Notes: generated from the letters alone by a model not told the origin. A DNA stretch of 64,000 nucleotides from Vibrio agarilyticus (GCF_012641465.1 NZ_JABAIK010000010.1:1-64000); one strand, 5' to 3'. Shown: positions 19,963 to 30,256, numbered from the stretch's first letter. Numbers and translations are program-made.

Positions 19963-21054
19963 CTACGCCAACTCACGCCCGTATTCAATCGCTTGTTTGA
20001 TCACATCGAGCGGCGTGTCGGCTGTCACGTGAGCTTGACCAATTGCGGTTGGCAATACCAGACGTAATTGCCCAGAAAGCACCTTTTTGTCTCGCATCAT
20101 ATGCCGCATAAAATCATCATATTGCATCGATGCAGGCGTATGAACCGGCAAATCACAGCGGCGCAATAACGTCACAATGCGCGCCACGTCGGCTTCGCTC
20201 AACGCCCCTTGCAATTGCGCCGTTTTTGCGGCCATCACCATACCGCTAGCAACGGCTTCGCCATGAAGCCAATGACCGTAGCCGAGCTCGGCTTCAATGG
20301 CATGGCCAAATGTGTGGCCAAGGTTAAGCAGCGCGCGCAATCCTGACTCTTTTTCATCTTGCGCCACCACCTCTGCCTTAATCGCACAGCAACGGGCAAT
20401 GGCATAAGAAAGCGCTTGAGGTTCGAGTGCAAAAAGGGATTCGACGTGGCTTTCGAGCCAAGCAAAAAATTCACCATCGTAGATGATGCCGTATTTGATC
20501 ACCTCTGCCATGCCCGCCGCCAATTCGCGACGAGGTAGAGTGCGCAAGCAATCGGTGTCGATAATCACCGCTTTAGGCTGATAAAACGCTCCGATCATGT
20601 TCTTGCCGAGAGGGTGATTCACTGCGGTTTTACCGCCAACAGAGGAGTCAACTTGTGACAGCAATGTCGTCGGCACTTGAATAAAATCGACACCGCGTTG
20701 ATAGCAGGCCGCAGCAAACCCAACCAAATCACCTATCACACCGCCACCGAGCGCGACCATCACCACATCGCGACTGTGGTTGTGCTCTAGCATGTAATCC
20801 ATGATTTGATTGAACGTGTCGAGAGACTTGTACTGCTCACCGTCGGGCAGTATTTGCAATTGAGCCTGAGCGCCGGCCTGCTCAAGCAATGCCAACAAGG
20901 TCTGTGCATAAAGCGGTGCAACGGTGTCATTGGTGATCACCACCACTTTTTGCCCAGACTTTAATAAAGAAAGTTGCGCCGAGTCTTGAAATAACCCGGC
21001 GCCAATCGTGATGGGATAACTACGTTCCGCTAGATTGACCGTGATCCGTTCCAT
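19963..21054 (-). CDS. aroB: 3-dehydroquinate synthase
   Basis: 363 aa. It is the second step of the shikimate pathway, NAD- and metal-dependent cyclisation of DAHP. It has [47 protein letters not shown], which includes the NAD site and active-site lysine, and [12 protein letters not shown] with metal-binding His. It is 26 bp after aroK, the conserved aroKB pair. Confidence 0.98.
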   Translation of the reverse strand: MERITVNLAERSYPITIGAGLFQDSAQLSLLKSGQKVVVITNDTVAPLYAQTLLALLEQAGAQAQLQILPDGEQYKSLDTFNQIMDYMLEHNHSRDVVMVALGGGVIGDLVGFAAACYQRGVDFIQVPTTLLSQVDSSVGGKTAVNHPLGKNMIGAFYQPKAVIIDTDCLRTLPRRELAAGMAEVIKYGIIYDGEFFAWLESHVESLFALEPQALSYAIARCCAIKAEVVAQDEKESGLRALLNLGHTFGHAIEAELGYGHWLHGEAVASGMVMAAKTAQLQGALSEADVARIVTLLRRCDLPVHTPASMQYDDFMRHMMRDKKVLSGQLRLVLPTAIGQAHVTADTPLDVIKQAIEYGRELA

Positions 21055-21080
21055 GGCTTAACTCCGTTCCAGCGATTGGG

Positions 21081-21599
21081 TTATCGCTCTTCTAGCATTT
21101 TTACGATTTGATTTGCGACCACTTTGGCGCTTTGATCGTCGGTGCGAACAGTGTAATCCGCAATCTCTTCATAAAGAGGGTTACGCTCGTCTGCCAACGC
21201 TTCAAGCACGTCACGCGGGCTGTCCGTTTGCAGTAATGGACGCTTTTTATCGCGATTTGTGCGCGCCATTTGTTTATCAATGGTGGTTTCCAAATAGACC
21301 ACGATGCCACGCGCAGAAAGACGATTGCGATTCTCTTTACTTAGAATCGAACCACCACCTGTCGCGAGCACAATGCCCTGCTCTTCGGTAAGATCGTTAA
21401 TCACCGCTTCTTCGCGTTTACGGAAACCCGCTTCACCTTCAACATCAAACACCCATGCGATATCAGCGCCAGTGCGCTCTTCAATCACAGTGTCTGAGTC
21501 CAAAAACTCCATATGAAGTTGTTGTGCTAGGTGTCTACCGATTGTACTTTTGCCGGCACCCATTGGGCCAACAAGAAAAATATTACGTTTCTCAGCCAT
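21081..21599 (-). CDS. aroK: shikimate kinase I
   Basis: 172 aa. It phosphorylates shikimate with ATP. The P-loop is [16 protein letters not shown] (about 10-25); [14 protein letters not shown] holds the Mg/shikimate Asp; LATGGGS is the shikimate-binding glycine motif; and [11 protein letters not shown] is the lid. The short N-terminus [11 protein letters not shown] is typical of AroK. It is downstream of pilQ, upstream of aroB. Confidence 0.98.
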   Translation of the reverse strand: MAEKRNIFLVGPMGAGKSTIGRHLAQQLHMEFLDSDTVIEERTGADIAWVFDVEGEAGFRKREEAVINDLTEEQGIVLATGGGSILSKENRNRLSARGIVVYLETTIDKQMARTNRDKKRPLLQTDSPRDVLEALADERNPLYEEIADYTVRTDDQSAKVVANQIVKMLEER

Positions 21600-21806
21600 A
21601 TTAATTAGCAGTAATTTACAACGTTAATTCAATAAGATCGCCACAACTGGCGTCGCGATGCTGCGCGACATAAAAAGCTCGTGGCGCCGATTCCTCACAG
21701 ATAATTCGTGATAAGACCCGAAATTATCAAGGTATGATGCCGCTAATGCAACTTAATTTTTGCACTCGCTTTAGAAAAGCAAACTCGCGCTTACGCATGT
21801 GGCCTT

Positions 21807-23594
21807 TTATTGCATCACCACTTTGGGGGTCACGAAGATCAATAGCTCGCTTTTCCCCACATCTTCGTATGTGCGTTTGAACAGTCGCCCTAAAATGGGC
21901 AAATCCCCTAAAACGGGTACCTTGTCCACCGTATTAATCACGCTGTGCTCAAAAATCCCACCCAGCACAATGGTTTCACCATTATCGACCAATACTTGAG
22001 TTCCTATACGCTGGGTTTTAATCGACACCGCCTCTCCGGTGCCGGTTTTGACTACGCTACCCGGCCTGTCTTGAGTCACATTTAAATCAAGCACTAAACG
22101 GTTATCTGGGGTAATTTGCGGCGTAACAATAAGGCTCAATACCGCTTTACGAAACGCAACTGACGTCGCGCCACTGGAGGTTGACTCAAGGTAGGGGATT
22201 TCAGTACCTTGTTCAATATAGGCTGGTTTTTTATTGGTGGTCAACAATCTTGGACTGGAAATCACTTCAGCCTTTGACTCCCGCTGCAACGCAGATAACT
22301 CCAAATCGAGCAGCGTGGAGCCGATACTGCCAACTTGAAAGGCGATACGCGCCGCGTTGTCATCGGTTGCCCCTAAATTAACATTAAGAAAGTCATTGAT
22401 GTTATCGTTTGAGTCACCATCGTCACCCCCATTTGACTCATACAGTCCAATGGCCTCAAGGTTGTTTTCTATTGAGCCACTGATTCGACTATCGCCATTA
22501 ACGGATGTCACGCCCCAGCGTACACCAATTTCTTCCAAGTCACCCTCACTAATTGTGACTATCCGCGCTTCAATTTGTACTTGTTTGACCGGAATATCTA
22601 ACGCCGTGACAAGCTCAATAATGGTGGTTAAATTTTGTGGCAGCTCACGAATTAAAAGCGCATTGGTTCGCTCATCCACCGCGATGCTTCCTCGCGCCGA
22701 AAGCATCGAAACCGCCCCTTCTCCTTCACCACGGATCAATTGCGCTAAATCCACGGCGTTGGCAAATTGAACTGTAATGATCTTTGACTCTAACGTGCGC
22801 AGCTCTTGCTCCACCTGCTGCAATTCCAGCGCATGCTGTTCGCGCTGATCTAACTCAACCTTTGGGGCCACCAAAAGTACATTGCCCTCAAGCCGCTTAT
22901 CCAGCCCTTTTACTTGTAAAATAATATCGAGCACTTGCTGCCAAGGCACACCATCCAAACGCAAGGTAAGATTACCGCTGACGGAATCGGACACCACCAA
23001 ATTAAAATCATTATAATCAGCGATTAACTGCAGCACACTGCGAACCGCAATATCTTGAAAATTGATTGAGATTGGTTGCCCCTGCTGTTCTAACAGCGAC
23101 TTGCCCGCTTGCCCCTTGGTCATCGACGACACGGTCACCACCAGTTGCTGCTCAATCCATTGATAGCGGTATTCATACTCGCCTTCAATAGACAGCAAAA
23201 GGCGTGTATGTGGCCCATGCCGAACCACCTCGATTTGTTTTACTTGGGTGGCGAAATCCTCAACATCCATCAGATAGAGATGCTCATCCGCCACATACGT
23301 ATTAAACAGCTCAATGGTTAAGCCTTGTGGTGTACGCTGAACATCCATCACTGGCACGGCGCGATTTAATGAAATGATCACTCGCGCTTCGCGCGCTGAG
23401 TTGGTTCGAAAATCAACCGCTTCAAGCTGCGACTCAAAACTCATCGTATTGTTACTGGCGTTAACGTAAAGACCGTTTGATAAGCCCATTTCAGCCCAAC
23501 AAAACTGAGACATAAAAAGCGCGATGAATATCATGAACCACAGAACAACATAATGCTGTGGCTGATTCGAGTTTGGATAAGGGTTATTTTGCAT
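21807..23594 (-). CDS. pilQ: type IV pilus secretin PilQ
   Basis: 595 aa. It forms the outer-membrane gated ring through which type IV pili (in Vibrio, the competence/ChiRP-type pilus) pass. Hydrophobic signal sequence (about 15-35), an AMIN domain (VDFRTNSAREARVIISLN), a secretin/TonB short N domain (ISINFQDIAVRSVLQLIADYNDFNLVVS) and the secretin C-domain ending (IVLGGIFEHSV, VPVLGDLPILGRLFKR) appear in order. The usual second AMIN domain is not obvious, consistent with the shorter Vibrio form. RBS is GGGAGA. It overlaps pilP by 11 nt. Confidence 0.95.
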   Translation of the reverse strand: MQNNPYPNSNQPQHYVVLWFMIFIALFMSQFCWAEMGLSNGLYVNASNNTMSFESQLEAVDFRTNSAREARVIISLNRAVPVMDVQRTPQGLTIELFNTYVADEHLYLMDVEDFATQVKQIEVVRHGPHTRLLLSIEGEYEYRYQWIEQQLVVTVSSMTKGQAGKSLLEQQGQPISINFQDIAVRSVLQLIADYNDFNLVVSDSVSGNLTLRLDGVPWQQVLDIILQVKGLDKRLEGNVLLVAPKVELDQREQHALELQQVEQELRTLESKIITVQFANAVDLAQLIRGEGEGAVSMLSARGSIAVDERTNALLIRELPQNLTTIIELVTALDIPVKQVQIEARIVTISEGDLEEIGVRWGVTSVNGDSRISGSIENNLEAIGLYESNGGDDGDSNDNINDFLNVNLGATDDNAARIAFQVGSIGSTLLDLELSALQRESKAEVISSPRLLTTNKKPAYIEQGTEIPYLESTSSGATSVAFRKAVLSLIVTPQITPDNRLVLDLNVTQDRPGSVVKTGTGEAVSIKTQRIGTQVLVDNGETIVLGGIFEHSVINTVDKVPVLGDLPILGRLFKRTYEDVGKSELLIFVTPKVVMQ

Positions 23595-24144
23595 TCTGCT
23601 CTCCCGAATACAGCGCCAACGTCTGTTGCCGTGATTGCCAGCAGCCTAAACCATCGGCCAACATTTCCGTGACTGTGATGGTATTGGCGTCAATCTTAGT
23701 GATCTGGCCAAAATTCATCCCTAAGATATCGCCAGCACGCACCGCTGCGACAGCGCCGTCTGGTGCGCTAATTACCCCCAGCGAGGATTTGCCATTGCTC
23801 ATCACCCCTTTGAACATCAACTGCTCTAATGGAAATCGCTCAAACTTCACTTTGGTTTGACGTGTCGGAGGTTGCCAGCACGCTTGTTCTGTTGAGGTCG
23901 CTGGTGACACTTTATGTGCCGCTAGGGGCAAAGCAAACGGATCGTGGTCGCTTAGTGCGACATAGGTCGAAATGTTGGATGAAGACTCAGGGGCGAGCGC
24001 TGCAATATACTGACGAGCCTGCGTTTCCGTTTCGCGCACAAATTGATCGAGCGGCGCTTGCTCGGCGCGGCACCCCATCAGCGCTCCAGCCACGACGCTT
24101 AAGATAACCAGCTTCATAGTACGTCTTTCGTTTGGGTCACTCAT
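23584..24144 (-). CDS. pilP: type IV pilus lipoprotein PilP
   Basis: 186 aa. It is the inner-membrane lipoprotein linking the PilN/PilO complex to the PilQ ring. The lipobox LMGC (MKLVILSVVAGALMGC) predicts lipidation. The C-terminal beta domain is VISAPDGAVAAVRAGDILGMNFGQI. The ATG at 24144 has GGAGGTG 4 nt upstream and overlaps the pilO stop (ATGA). An in-frame ATG at 24117 gives the more usual signal-peptide start, so either may be used. Confidence 0.92.
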   Translation of the reverse strand: MSDPNERRTMKLVILSVVAGALMGCRAEQAPLDQFVRETETQARQYIAALAPESSSNISTYVALSDHDPFALPLAAHKVSPATSTEQACWQPPTRQTKVKFERFPLEQLMFKGVMSNGKSSLGVISAPDGAVAAVRAGDILGMNFGQITKIDANTITVTEMLADGLGCWQSRQQTLALYSGEQNAK

Positions 24145-24794
24145 GGCTCACCTCCATACGGCAACGCTTGTTGTTTGGTCTTCTTGGACAGAGAGTCACG
24201 ACTGGGCTCAGCACGAAACTGGTAAGTATGGGCATCAACGCGAAAATGGAGCATTTGACTCTCGTTTGATACGCGCTGCCACGTCACATCATTCAGAGTA
24301 ATAATTCGCGGTAAGCGAGCAATGGCCTCGCTAAATCGACCAATGTCATGGTAACGCCCGGTAAGTTCAATGTTGAGCGGCAACCGATTAAGGGTTTCGA
24401 GCGGTTCAACCTCCCCCCAATCAATTCGAGTAAAGGTTAAATTGTGTCGCATGCCTTGCTCATTCACTGCAGCAAGCAGCGTTGCCAGCTCTTTTTGCTC
24501 GGGCAACTGCCTTAATAACGCGCTATAGCGGCGGTTAAGCTCATCCAGTTGCGATTGCACTTTGGGCAAGGCTGCGGCCTGATTCGCCTTCTCGGCGAGT
24601 ATCATTTTCAACGCTCGCTCTTGATGCTTTTGTTGTTCAAGCAATACCAATTTAGGATCAAGATAAAACCAGAAGCCCAGCAATTGAGCTAGGCCAAACA
24701 GAACCAGAAAAACCGCCACTTGCGCTTGCCGAGGCCAATACGCCATCTCATCGAGTTCTAATTCTTGCCAGTCAAACGATTGCTGCTCAGCCAT
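24141..24794 (-). CDS. pilO: type IV pilus inner-membrane component PilO
   Basis: 217 aa. One N-terminal membrane segment (AVFLVLFGLAQLLGFWFYL, about 27-46) leads into a coiled coil (KHQERALKMILAEKANQAA) and a ferredoxin-like periplasmic domain. It dimerises with PilN to form the alignment complex. Overlap with pilN is 8 nt and with pilP 4 nt. Confidence 0.94.
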   Translation of the reverse strand: MAEQQSFDWQELELDEMAYWPRQAQVAVFLVLFGLAQLLGFWFYLDPKLVLLEQQKHQERALKMILAEKANQAAALPKVQSQLDELNRRYSALLRQLPEQKELATLLAAVNEQGMRHNLTFTRIDWGEVEPLETLNRLPLNIELTGRYHDIGRFSEAIARLPRIITLNDVTWQRVSNESQMLHFRVDAHTYQFRAEPSRDSLSKKTKQQALPYGGEP

Positions 24795-25476
24795 GTTTAC
24801 GCTCCATGCCGGCGCGGCTTGTGCGTTGCACTAAGCCCGGAGCTTGCAAGGGCTGTGGCTCATGGGACGGCGTTGCCTTGCTGCCTTTATCTCCTTGGTC
24901 TACTTGATCTACTTGGTCAACTTCGTCTACCTGCCAAGAAAAGACAAATGAGACGACAAAGGTTTGATAATCTTCGCCAAAGCGAGTGCTCTTTCTGACA
25001 ATCGAATGCATTTCAACCTGTTTGACCCTCTCGGCACGCTCAAGATTGTCGAGCAGCGCCGTAATTTGCGCGTAACTCTCACCAATGCCTCGAAGCGTGA
25101 CCTTTTGCTCGCGCAATTTAATCTCATCAAGATAAACCCCGGTTGGCACCATTTGCTGTAATAGGCTCATCAGTTGGGTCACGTTACTCCGCGCTTGTTG
25201 TAAAGGTGCCACCGCTTGCAATCGCGAATAGACCGCGCTGTGTTCCGCTTGCGCCACTTTCATCGTCCCGATGCGTCTTTCTAATTGCGCAATGTGAGCT
25301 TGCAAATAGTCATTGCGCTCCTTTTGTTGCTGCTGTTGCCCGGTAAGGTACATACCGACGAGCCATTGGCTAACCAACGCCAGTGCGCACACTCCCGCTA
25401 ACTGAATCGCAAACCGCTGAGCTTGAGCTTTGCGTGCTAGTGTGCGCCATGGCAATAAATTGATATCAAGGTGCAT
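24787..25476 (-). CDS. pilN: type IV pilus inner-membrane component PilN
   Basis: About 229 aa. It begins MHLDINLLPWR, the conserved cytoplasmic INLLPWR motif that binds PilM. One membrane segment (FAIQLAGVCALALVSQWLVG) and a periplasmic coiled coil and ferredoxin-like domain follow. I place the start at 25476 because GGAGGGG lies just upstream; an upstream in-frame start at 25551 would only add unrelated residues encoded inside pilM. The C-terminus has a VDEVDQVDQVDQGD repeat from a short tandem duplication. Confidence 0.94.
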   Translation of the reverse strand: MHLDINLLPWRTLARKAQAQRFAIQLAGVCALALVSQWLVGMYLTGQQQQQKERNDYLQAHIAQLERRIGTMKVAQAEHSAVYSRLQAVAPLQQARSNVTQLMSLLQQMVPTGVYLDEIKLREQKVTLRGIGESYAQITALLDNLERAERVKQVEMHSIVRKSTRFGEDYQTFVVSFVFSWQVDEVDQVDQVDQGDKGSKATPSHEPQPLQAPGLVQRTSRAGMERKHG

Positions 25477-26446
25477 GGTGCCCCTCCAACCACTCAAGCC
25501 CGCCAATGGCCAATCCCAGTGCAACACCGCAGCGCTCTGGGTGAACCACACTGCGTTTTACCGCCGCTTCGCCATCCACTAACGCAAGTGGGTTCAGCAT
25601 GACACACTCAATATCGAGCGCTCGACTGAGCGCATTGCGCAGTTCAACATCGTCCGCGCCGATCCCGGTAATCCAAAGCCCGCGAAGCAGCGTTTGTGAA
25701 TGCATCGAACGATAAAGCTGCCATTGTAATTGCACCTTCTCGACCAAATTGGCGCCTTGCTGCTGATTGTCCCAAGAACCGGCAATTGCCTTATGAAAGG
25801 GGGCGCGCTCTGCCAGCGCTAATGAGTCGGATGACACAGGATTATGTTCAATGAGAAGGTGCGCGACAGCCGCTTCAATATGGAGCAATCCGAAATGGGT
25901 TTGCGCCGGATAGCAATAGCTGGCTCGACGCCACAACTGCATCAGCGCGTGTGTATGCACATCAAATCGTACGGGGGTTAATTTAGCGGCTTTCAGCGCT
26001 TGCCAGCGCGACTCGACCACATCACGACGAGTCGCCACAACCTGATAACGCACCGTTGCATCATCCAACGCTGAATTGAGTGCCACGTAATCAATACTGA
26101 GCGATTCAATCGGCAGTGGCGATTGCAACGCAAACGCCTCTTCAAGGGCAAATTCGCGTTCGCGCCCCTCAAGATGTCGCTCAATATGCAGTATCTTCCT
26201 TATCACTGTCGCTTCAGGTATCGCTAAAGCCACTTTGCGTCGAAAAATTGGCAGCTTATTTTTCAATCGGTTAAACAAGTTGACAATTTCTTGATGATTT
26301 ACGAGGTGGTTTTCGGTGACAATAGCCGTCTCTGGCTCAATTTCATGACAGCCTAACAGGGTAAAACCTGCACGGTGATGTCGTAGCGTCACAGCACGGA
26401 GGCTGTGCGAACTGATGTCGATCCCGGTGACTAGCGGCGCAACCAT
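25466..26446 (-). CDS. pilM: type IV pilus assembly actin-like protein PilM
   Basis: About 326 aa, an FtsA-like cytoplasmic actin fold that binds PilN's INLLPWR tail. VTGIDISSHSLRAVTL is the first phosphate-binding loop, VALAIPEATVIRK and FGLLHIEAAVAHLLI later strands, and LWITGIGADD the adenosine-side loop. It is first of pilMNOPQ and divergent from mrcA. An in-frame TTG at 26461 is possible. ATG 26446 is preferred on codon type, with GGAG 9 nt upstream. Confidence 0.92.
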   Translation of the reverse strand: MVAPLVTGIDISSHSLRAVTLRHHRAGFTLLGCHEIEPETAIVTENHLVNHQEIVNLFNRLKNKLPIFRRKVALAIPEATVIRKILHIERHLEGREREFALEEAFALQSPLPIESLSIDYVALNSALDDATVRYQVVATRRDVVESRWQALKAAKLTPVRFDVHTHALMQLWRRASYCYPAQTHFGLLHIEAAVAHLLIEHNPVSSDSLALAERAPFHKAIAGSWDNQQQGANLVEKVQLQWQLYRSMHSQTLLRGLWITGIGADDVELRNALSRALDIECVMLNPLALVDGEAAVKRSVVHPERCGVALGLAIGGLEWLEGHHAP

Positions 26447-26583
26447 GACCCTATGCTCCAAGTTTCGTCGCCCAAAAGGTTGTTATTGAACCGTAAATAG
26501 CGGTTAATAGCACATGAGCTCATTTTTTGGTCTAGGGTACTAGTGTTTGCGACTCGACAACCTCAACTAATCAGGATTCTCCG

Positions 26584-29079
26584 GTGAAGTTCATAAAGCG
26601 TTTATTAGCATTAACATTGATTTGCATAATTTTTGGAGTGATGACGATATTTGGTTTTTATCAATATCTAAAGCCCGAATTGCCTGACGTCGCAACGCTC
26701 AAAGAGGTCGAGTTGCAAACGCCAATGCAAGTGTTCAGTGCCGATGGCAAACTGATCGCTCAGTTTGGCGAAAAACGTCGCATTCCAGTGACATACGAAC
26801 AGATCCCACAAGCGTTAATTAATGCGCTCATCGCAACGGAAGACAGCCGCTATTATGACCATTACGGCATTGACCCTATTGGCATTACTCGTGCAGCAGT
26901 CGTAGTGGCAATGTCAGGCAGTGCCAAACAAGGGGCGAGTACCATTACTCAGCAGTTAGCGCGGAATTTCTTTCTCTCAAACGAAAAGAAAATCATGCGT
27001 AAAATCAAAGAGATTTTCATCGCTCTGCACATAGAACAATTACTAACGAAAGAAGAAATTCTCGAGCTCTACGTTAACAAAATTTTTCTTGGTCATCGCT
27101 CTTACGGCTTTGGCGCCGCTGCGCGCGTCTATTTTGGTAAAGATCTTAACCAATTAACCCTGAGCGAAATTGCGACATTGGCGGGGATGCCAAAAGCCCC
27201 TTCGACTATGAACCCGCTCTATTCTGTGGAACGTGCAACGGCAAGACGTAATGTCGTGCTGCTGCGTATGCTTGATGAGGGTTACATTACTCAAGCAGAA
27301 TTTGATCACACGCGCGCAGAACCCATCGTCGCCAAATACCACAGCGCAGAAATTGAACTTAACGCGCCGTATGTTGCTGAGTTGGCTCGCGCTTGGGCGG
27401 TCGAGCATTACGGTGAGGAAAAAGCTTACACCTCGGGGATGCGCATCGTAATGACGGTTAACTCAACGATGCAAAATGCAGCAAACCAAGCGGCGCTGGA
27501 AAATTTACTCGCCTATGACGAGCGTCATGGCTATCGCGGCGCAGAAAGCGTGCTGTGGCCGGCATCAGAGACGCCTTGGACCGAAGCGCAAATGGACTCT
27601 CATCTGCGCACTCAACCCACCTATGGTGAATTGGTTCCCGCCATTGTTACCCATGTGCAAGACCAAACGGCGCAAGTGTGGGTTAAAAACCGTGGCGCGC
27701 AGACTCTTGCTTGGAATGGGCTTAAATGGGCGCGTCGTTTTGTCACCGACGAGCGTCAAGGCCCTGCGCCTACTTCCGCCAGTGATATTTTGGCCATTGG
27801 CGAGCAAATCTGGGTTCGTGACAATGGCACGTCAGAGGCGAATCAATGGGTACTGAGCCAAGTGCCAAATGCCAATACCGCCTTTGTCGCAATGGAGCCA
27901 AGCGATGGCTCGGTTCAAGCGCTTGTGGGTGGTTTTAACTTCGTGCATAACAAATTTAACCGCGCCACGATGTCAGTCCGTCAAGTGGGCTCAAGCATCA
28001 AACCTTTTATTTATTCAGCGGCGCTCGACAGTGGCTTGACCCTTGCTACGCTGATCAATGATGCTCCGATCAATCGCTGGGACAGCAGTCAAGGTACGGC
28101 ATGGCGTCCGAAAAACTCGCCACCGACTTACATCGGCCCAACCCGTTTACGCATTGGTCTGGCAACGTCAAAGAACGTGATGGCGGTGCGTACGCTGCGT
28201 GAAGTTGGTCTGGATGAAACGCGTCAGTTTTTGGCCCGCTTTGGCTTTGATATCAACAATGTGCCGCGCTCTGAAACCATCGCGCTTGGCGCAGGAAGCC
28301 TGACCCCAATGCAACTGGCGCAAGGCTACTCAGTATTTGCAAACGGCGGATACTACGTTAAGCCTCACTACATTGCGTACGTCGAAGATCCGTTTGGTAA
28401 ATTGATTTACAAAACCGAAGCGAGCTTTATTTGCGATGCAGCTTGCGAAGCTGAGCGCAGCGCCGCCGAGCTGTTTTTCAATGAACGCGATTACGACGCG
28501 CAATACGCACCGCAAGTGATCAGTGAACAAAATGCGTTTTTAGTCCGCGAGATGTTGTACAGCAACATTTGGGGGGGTGGCAACTGGCGCGACGGCACCG
28601 GTTGGAATGGCACGGGTTGGCGAGCGCAAACCCTCAAGCGTCGCGATATCGGTGGTAAAACTGGTACCACCAATGACTCAAAAGACGCTTGGTATGCCGG
28701 ATATGGCCCCAATACGGTCGCGGTCTCGTGGGTCGGTTTTGATGACAATAGCCGCACCTTAGGTCGCACGTCTGGAAACGCTAATCTGGATAATAAGCAG
28801 ATCACCGGAGCAGAATCTGGCGCCAAAACCGCAGAGCCAGCTTGGATTGAGTTTATGCGCGTGGCTCTGGCCGATGTGCCAAGTCAAAACAAAGTCATTC
28901 CCGAAGGGATCACCCGGGTGCGCATTGATCGAAAAACCGGACTGCTGACAGACAAATCGGACTCGAGCACCTTGTTTGAATACTTTGAAGAGCAGAGCGC
29001 GCCAACGCAATACACCGTCAACGCGCTTGATGAAGATATTTACTCTGGTAGTAACGCGTCAAACGATGAACTGTTTTAA
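26584..29079 (+). CDS. mrcA: penicillin-binding protein 1A (bifunctional transglycosylase/transpeptidase)
   Basis: 831 aa, GTG start. An N-terminal membrane anchor (about 8-26) is followed by the GT51 glycosyltransferase with EDSRYYDHYGID and KQGASTITQQLARN, an OB-like insert, and the transpeptidase with S-x2-K in GSSIKPF, S-x-N in SKN and KTGTT. It polymerises and cross-links peptidoglycan in the periplasm. It is divergent from pilMNOPQ across 122-140 bp, the same layout as E. coli mrcA-hofMNOPQ. Confidence 0.97.
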   Translation: MKFIKRLLALTLICIIFGVMTIFGFYQYLKPELPDVATLKEVELQTPMQVFSADGKLIAQFGEKRRIPVTYEQIPQALINALIATEDSRYYDHYGIDPIGITRAAVVVAMSGSAKQGASTITQQLARNFFLSNEKKIMRKIKEIFIALHIEQLLTKEEILELYVNKIFLGHRSYGFGAAARVYFGKDLNQLTLSEIATLAGMPKAPSTMNPLYSVERATARRNVVLLRMLDEGYITQAEFDHTRAEPIVAKYHSAEIELNAPYVAELARAWAVEHYGEEKAYTSGMRIVMTVNSTMQNAANQAALENLLAYDERHGYRGAESVLWPASETPWTEAQMDSHLRTQPTYGELVPAIVTHVQDQTAQVWVKNRGAQTLAWNGLKWARRFVTDERQGPAPTSASDILAIGEQIWVRDNGTSEANQWVLSQVPNANTAFVAMEPSDGSVQALVGGFNFVHNKFNRATMSVRQVGSSIKPFIYSAALDSGLTLATLINDAPINRWDSSQGTAWRPKNSPPTYIGPTRLRIGLATSKNVMAVRTLREVGLDETRQFLARFGFDINNVPRSETIALGAGSLTPMQLAQGYSVFANGGYYVKPHYIAYVEDPFGKLIYKTEASFICDAACEAERSAAELFFNERDYDAQYAPQVISEQNAFLVREMLYSNIWGGGNWRDGTGWNGTGWRAQTLKRRDIGGKTGTTNDSKDAWYAGYGPNTVAVSWVGFDDNSRTLGRTSGNANLDNKQITGAESGAKTAEPAWIEFMRVALADVPSQNKVIPEGITRVRIDRKTGLLTDKSDSSTLFEYFEEQSAPTQYTVNALDEDIYSGSNASNDELF

Positions 29080-29121
29080 ACCACAGCCAATCGCGATGTT
29101 ATCTCACCAAATATGAATAAT

Positions 29122-29153
29122 AAAAAGGCGCCTGCATTGCAGAGCGCCTTTTT
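29122..29153 (+). terminator. intrinsic terminator after mrcA
   Basis: AAAAAGGCGC-CTGCATTGCAGA-GCGCCTTTTT is a perfect stem with flanking A and T runs, about 45 nt after the mrcA stop. It also faces the end of oxyR, so it may act on both strands. Confidence 0.88.
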
Positions 29154-29207
29154 CATACTCATCAAACTCTCTACCTTATGGGCATTTCCCACAAGCTGCG
29201 GCAGCAA

Positions 29208-30110
29208 TCAGCTCGAAAGGCCAACAGCTCCTAGTGTGTCACTGATGCTTTGCGCCAATGTTTCAAAACGAACGCGCAGTGGAGAGCCTGGGCGATAGGC
29301 CAACACCACACTGCGTGAAGGCACCGGATTGACCGCAGGCAAATAACAGACACCGTCTTTTTCTCGCTCTTTCGGTAGCGATAACTGGGGCAGCAAAGTG
29401 ATCCCCGCGCCCGCTGCGACCATATTTCGCAGCGTTTCTAAACTAGTGGCTTTAAACTGTTCATCGTCACTGGCGCCGGCAGCAAAACAAAAACCCAACG
29501 CCTGATCGCGTAGACAGTGGCCGTCGCCGAGCGACAGCACGGTGCGCCCATCCAGTAGCGCCATATCCACTTCGTTCAACGTTGCCCATTCATGCCCCGA
29601 TGGCACAGCGACACTGAGTGGCTCATTAAACAGCTCAATTTCGCGAAACGGCGCGGTTTCCGGCACCGAGGCTAAAATCAAACAGTCCAATTTCCCCTCT
29701 TCAAGCTGGCGCACTAAATCCCGCGTTTGCGCTTCATGCAAAAAAAGCGATAAATCAGGAAACTGCGTTTTTAATGACGGCACAATTTTAGGCAGTAAAT
29801 AAGGCCCAACAGTCGGAATAAAACCAATGTGAATTGGCCCTGTCATCGCGTCACTTTGCTCAGCTGCCAGCTCACGAAACAGCTGAATATCCGCCAATAT
29901 GGTTTTGGCTTGCGCCACCAGCTTGCGCCCAGAATCAGTAAACAGCACGCGGCGACTGCTGCGTTCCAATAAGGCGGTTCCCAACTCTTCTTCTAATTTA
30001 CGAATTTGGCCACTTAAAGTCGGCTGACTAACAAAGCACGCCTCTGCGGCCTTACGAAAATGGTTGTGTTCTGCCAATGCCACTAAGTATTCAAAATCTC
30101 GTATGTTCAT
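29208..30110 (-). CDS. oxyR: hydrogen peroxide-sensing regulator OxyR
   Basis: 300 aa LysR-type regulator. The N-terminal HTH is FRKAAEACFVSQPTLSGQIRKLE. The redox switch cysteines are both present in GDGHCLRDQALGFC, equivalent to Cys199 and Cys208 of E. coli OxyR, with IHIGFIPTVGPYLLP and TSLETLRNMVAAGAGITLLP closely matching. It activates peroxide defence genes when the disulfide forms. It is divergent from a peroxiredoxin-glutaredoxin gene, which is its probable target. Confidence 0.96.
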   Translation of the reverse strand: MNIRDFEYLVALAEHNHFRKAAEACFVSQPTLSGQIRKLEEELGTALLERSSRRVLFTDSGRKLVAQAKTILADIQLFRELAAEQSDAMTGPIHIGFIPTVGPYLLPKIVPSLKTQFPDLSLFLHEAQTRDLVRQLEEGKLDCLILASVPETAPFREIELFNEPLSVAVPSGHEWATLNEVDMALLDGRTVLSLGDGHCLRDQALGFCFAAGASDDEQFKATSLETLRNMVAAGAGITLLPQLSLPKEREKDGVCYLPAVNPVPSRSVVLAYRPGSPLRVRFETLAQSISDTLGAVGLSS

Positions 30111-30171
30111 GTCATGCCTGCGGAGTGAGTAAAAATGGATGCAGCGGCGCGCTCAAACGGTATCGCGTTGC

Positions 30172-30242
30172 TAGGGTCTGTTGACTTTTCGAGGTTAAAT
30201 TTTGTTCGCGCAAAAATCAGCACGAAAGGTCAACAGACCCTA
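30172..30242. mobile_element. MITE-like palindromic element with TA flanks (71 bp)
   Basis: TAGGGTCTGTTGACTTTTCG (30172-30191) is repeated inverted as CGAAAGGTCAACAGACCCTA (30223-30242), 19 of 20 bases matching, around a 31-bp AT-rich core. Excluding the outer TA on each side, the element is 67 bp. Flanking TA is the target duplication of IS630/mariner-type transposons, so this is probably a non-autonomous relic. A single arm of the same sequence occurs at 54518. Confidence 0.7.
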
Positions 30243-30256
30243 ATAACTGCTTGCCG

